Source of the DNA: an archaeon
Lineage (GTDB): Archaea > Nanobdellota > Nanobdellia > Pacearchaeales > GW2011-AR1
Direction of reading: 5' to 3'
DNA: 13,903 nucleotides
NCBI GenBank assembly: GCA_030638105.1
Contig: DAOWFF010000041.1
Coordinates: 1-13,903 of the forward strand
Numbering within the stretch: the first letter of the stretch is position 1; every line of letters begins with the position of its first letter. This document shows positions 12,448 through 13,903 of the stretch, one piece after another. Both the position numbers and the translations under genes were made by a program. The notes beneath the pieces were generated by a model that saw only the letters and a list, made by a program, of their open reading frames with translations, had not been told where the DNA came from and ran no database searches.

Positions 12448-13204
12448 AGAAAAAAAACCAGTTGAAGAAAAAGTTTTGGTAAAAAAAGAAATTGAAAAAG
12501 GGAAAACTGATAGAGGTAGAAGAAAAACTCCTTGGAAAAAGCAGGAAAAAACAAGAGAAGAAAAAATTTCAGAATGGGTTCCGAAAACAAAACTTGGAAA
12601 AGAAGTAAAAGAAAAGAAGATAAAAAATATTGATGAAATTTTAAAAGACGAAAGAAAAATTCTTGAAGCAGAAATTGTTGACGCTTTGATAAATGTTCAG
12701 TCAGAATTAATTTCTATTGGACAGGCAAAAGGAAAATTCGGCGGAGGGAAAAGAAGAATTTGGAGACAGACCCAGAGAAAAACAAAAGAAGGAAACATTC
12801 CAAGTTTTTCAACACTTGCAGTTGTCGGCGATGAAAATAGTCATGTTGGAATTGGCGTCGGGAAATCCAAAGAGACCTTGCCGGCAAAAGACAAGGCAAT
12901 AAGAAAAGCAAAACTAAATATCCTCAAAGTAACAAGAGCGTGTGCGGGTTTTGACTGTGCCTGTTCAGAATTGCATTCTATTCCATTCAGGGTAACTGGA
13001 AAATCCGGAAGCGTCAAAGTAACTTTAATCCCTGCACCACAAGGAACAGGTCTGGTCGTGGCAAACGAACTAAAAAAAATATTAAAACTTGCAGGAATTA
13101 AAGATGTTTACAGCCAGACATTTGGAAAGCAAAGAACAACTTTTAATTTAGTCAAGGCATGTATTGAAGCATTGAAAAAAACAAATAGGGAGGAGAAAAA
13201 ATGA
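12440..13204 (+). CDS. rps5: 30S ribosomal protein uS5
   Basis: uS5 forms part of the mRNA entry and proofreading region of the small subunit. The 254 residues include an N-terminal Lys/Glu extension of about 44 residues, the linker WVPKTKLGKEVKEKKIKNID, the RNA-binding first domain (AKGKFGGGKRRIWRQTQRKT and GNIPSFSTLAVVGDENSHVG) and the second domain with FDCACSELHSIPFRVTGKSG followed by SVKVTLIPAPQGTGLVVANE. Archaeal homologues are usually 210-235 residues, so the N-terminal extension accounts for the excess. The start overlaps uL18 by eight bases and lacks a clear GGAG. The stop overlaps the next frame (ATGA). Confidence 0.97.
   Translation: MDKEKKPVEEKVLVKKEIEKGKTDRGRRKTPWKKQEKTREEKISEWVPKTKLGKEVKEKKIKNIDEILKDERKILEAEIVDALINVQSELISIGQAKGKFGGGKRRIWRQTQRKTKEGNIPSFSTLAVVGDENSHVGIGVGKSKETLPAKDKAIRKAKLNILKVTRACAGFDCACSELHSIPFRVTGKSGSVKVTLIPAPQGTGLVVANELKKILKLAGIKDVYSQTFGKQRTTFNLVKACIEALKKTNREEKK
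13189..13193 (+). promoter_or_regulatory. Strong Shine-Dalgarno site of the 68-aa gene
   Basis: GGAGG seven bases before the ATG at 13201, inside the end of uS5. This full match supports translation of the small frame between uS5 and uL30. Confidence 0.75.
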
Positions 13205-13407
13205 ATGATGAAACTACAAAACCACATGAAGATTTAGTGAGGGAAGGATATTGCAGAATGAATCATGATGTATTAACTGAATCAGAGAGAGGAAAATTTC
13301 CGGGATTTTTGAAAGCAAGATTTAACAAAAGAAAAATAGAATCAATAGTATTTAAAGTGGATGATTTAGGTTGTGATGCTTATGTTAAATGGGGGAAATT
13401 CAAATGA
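13201..13407 (+). CDS. Hypothetical protein, 68 aa, between uS5 and uL30
   Basis: Not recognised. The product is a small, slightly basic protein with an acidic N-terminus (NDETTKPHEDLVREGYCRMN, then HDVLTESERG) and a strand-rich end (KRKIESIVFKVDDLGCDAYV). Two cysteines and two histidines lie too far apart to suggest a standard zinc motif. The start overlaps the uS5 stop (ATGA) with a strong GGAGG seven bases upstream, and the stop overlaps the uL30 start (ATGA). Its coupling on both sides mirrors that of the 86-residue gene. CpG is nearly absent (one in 207 bases). The GYCRMNHDVLTESERGKFPG segment reads like a conserved loop, so the protein may belong to a small lineage-specific family, but that is an impression only. 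Confidence 0.78.
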   Translation: MNDETTKPHEDLVREGYCRMNHDVLTESERGKFPGFLKARFNKRKIESIVFKVDDLGCDAYVKWGKFK

Positions 13408-13826
13408 TAGCAGTAATTAGAATTCACGGCATGGTAAAAATCAAGAAAAAAATAGAAGAGACATTGCAAAGATTACGACTTAGAAGAAAATATGCTTGTG
13501 TGGTTTTACAGCCGACAAAAGTTAATCTTGGAATGATAAAAAATGTTCGGGACTTTGTTGCGTTCGGCGAAATAAACAAAGAGACATTTGAAAAACTAAT
13601 TGAAGAACGGGGTCAAGCAATAAACAAGAAAAAAAAGATTGACGCGAAAAAAATAATTGTGGATTTGGAAGCAGGAAAAAAATATCAGGACTTGAATTTA
13701 AAGCCGTTTTTCAGGTTGCACCCCCCAAGAAAAGGAATTGACAGCAAAAAACATTTTGGAGTTAACAAAGGTGTTTTAGGAGACAACAAGGAAAAAATAA
13801 ATGAGCTGATTGGGAGGATGTTGTAA
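13404..13826 (+). CDS. rpl30: 50S ribosomal protein uL30
   Basis: uL30 is a large-subunit protein; the archaeal form is longer than the bacterial one. The 140 residues begin with the typical IAVIRIHGMVKIKKKIEETL and LRLRRKYACVVLQPTKVNLG, followed by MIKNVRDFVAFGEINKETFE and a C-terminal extension ending in FFRLHPPRKGIDSKKHFGVN and KGVLGDNKEKINELIGRML. This matches archaeal uL30 closely. The ATG at 13404 overlaps the preceding stop (ATGA); an earlier in-frame start at 13389 lies within the 68-residue gene and would add five unrelated residues. The stop shares one base with the next start (TAATG). uL15, normally next, is not visible. Confidence 0.96.
   Translation: MIAVIRIHGMVKIKKKIEETLQRLRLRRKYACVVLQPTKVNLGMIKNVRDFVAFGEINKETFEKLIEERGQAINKKKKIDAKKIIVDLEAGKKYQDLNLKPFFRLHPPRKGIDSKKHFGVNKGVLGDNKEKINELIGRML
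13813..13817 (+). promoter_or_regulatory. Shine-Dalgarno site of the NUDIX-like gene
   Basis: GGAGG eight bases before the ATG at 13826, located in the last codons of uL30. It supports the start chosen for the partial gene at the right edge. Confidence 0.7.
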
Positions 13827-13903
13827 TGGAGGGAAAATATATTGTTGCTTCAGGACCAGTAATTATTGAGGAAGGAAAATTGTTAGTTAATAAAGATGAT
13901 AAA
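13826..13903 (+). CDS. Partial gene, probably NUDIX hydrolase N-terminus
   Basis: Twenty-six codons are visible before the window ends. The segment YIVASGPVIIEEGKLLVNKD resembles the first strands of NUDIX domains, which hydrolyse nucleoside diphosphates linked to another moiety; the pattern of a hydrophobic strand, Gly, a second strand with a Glu-Gly turn and a Leu-Leu strand is typical. The diagnostic NUDIX box lies beyond the window, so the call is tentative. The ATG shares one base with the uL30 stop (TAATG), with GGAGG eight bases upstream. In most archaea uL15 would stand here, so this is another non-ribosomal gene inserted in the operon. Confidence 0.5.
   Translation, partial: MEGKYIVASGPVIIEEGKLLVNKDDK

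Larger units (their letters stand above)
873..13903 (+). other. S10-spc-type ribosomal protein superoperon, open at the right edge
   Basis: Thirty-one same-strand genes run from uL3 to the window end. The longest gap between genes is 23 bases (6606-6628), and most junctions overlap or are one base apart. No terminator-like T-run and no further promoter is evident, so one long transcript from the promoter near 805 is the simplest reading. The order uL3-uL4-uL23-uL2-uS19-uL22-uS3-uL29-aIF1-uS17-uL14-uL24-eS4-uL5-uS14-uS8-uL6-eL32-eL19-uL18-uS5-uL30 is the conserved archaeal order, interrupted by nine additional small reading frames. Confidence 0.9.

Noticed and set aside
1..13903. CRISPR arrays, tRNA or rRNA genes, insertion sequences
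   Set aside because: No regularly spaced repeats, no cloverleaf candidates, no transposase-like frames or terminal repeats were seen.

Overview
The window is an A+T-rich (roughly one third G+C by eye) archaeal chromosome segment. It holds most of the S10-spc ribosomal protein superoperon, starting at uL3 and leaving the window just after uL30. The archaeal assignment rests on eS4, eL32 and eL19 in the operon, a zinc-knuckle aIF1 between uL29 and uS17, and TATA-box-like promoters. The very AT-rich composition, lysine-rich tails on many proteins, a uS14 with an extra N-terminal segment and the many small unknown proteins suggest a DPANN lineage, perhaps Woesearchaeota or Pacearchaeota. That finer placement is inference.

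Layout. Positions 1-740 carry minus-strand genes: a possible partial gene at the left edge, an unrecognised 110-residue protein and an orphan HicB-like protein. Positions 741-872 are a divergent promoter region. From 873 to the right edge lie 31 plus-strand genes with almost no spacer between them: uL3, uL4, uL23, [59 aa winged helix], uL2, [109 aa], uS19, uL22, [107 aa], uS3, uL29, aIF1, uS17, [86 aa], uL14, [90 aa], uL24, [40 aa], eS4, [85 aa], uL5, uS14, uS8, uL6, eL32, eL19, uL18, uS5, [68 aa], uL30, [NUDIX-like, partial].

The known genes build the 50S and 30S subunits in the classical archaeal order. The unusual part is the bracketed set: nine non-ribosomal reading frames inserted between ribosomal genes and coupled to them by stop-start overlaps or one-base gaps. 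Between uS17 and uL5 they alternate strictly with ribosomal genes. Those of 59 to 109 residues are near neutral or acidic and show no membrane segments; their reading frames have few CpG dinucleotides compared with the ribosomal genes around them. The usual RNase P subunit gene (Rpp29/Pop4) between aIF1 and uS17 is missing, and uL15 does not directly follow uL30.

The 30 junctions of the operon fall into two main classes. Overlapping junctions (ATGA or TAATG) mostly have a GGAG Shine-Dalgarno motif 5-10 bases before the start. The twelve TAAAATG junctions (stop, one base, start) never do. This suggests two ways of coupling translation within one transcript.
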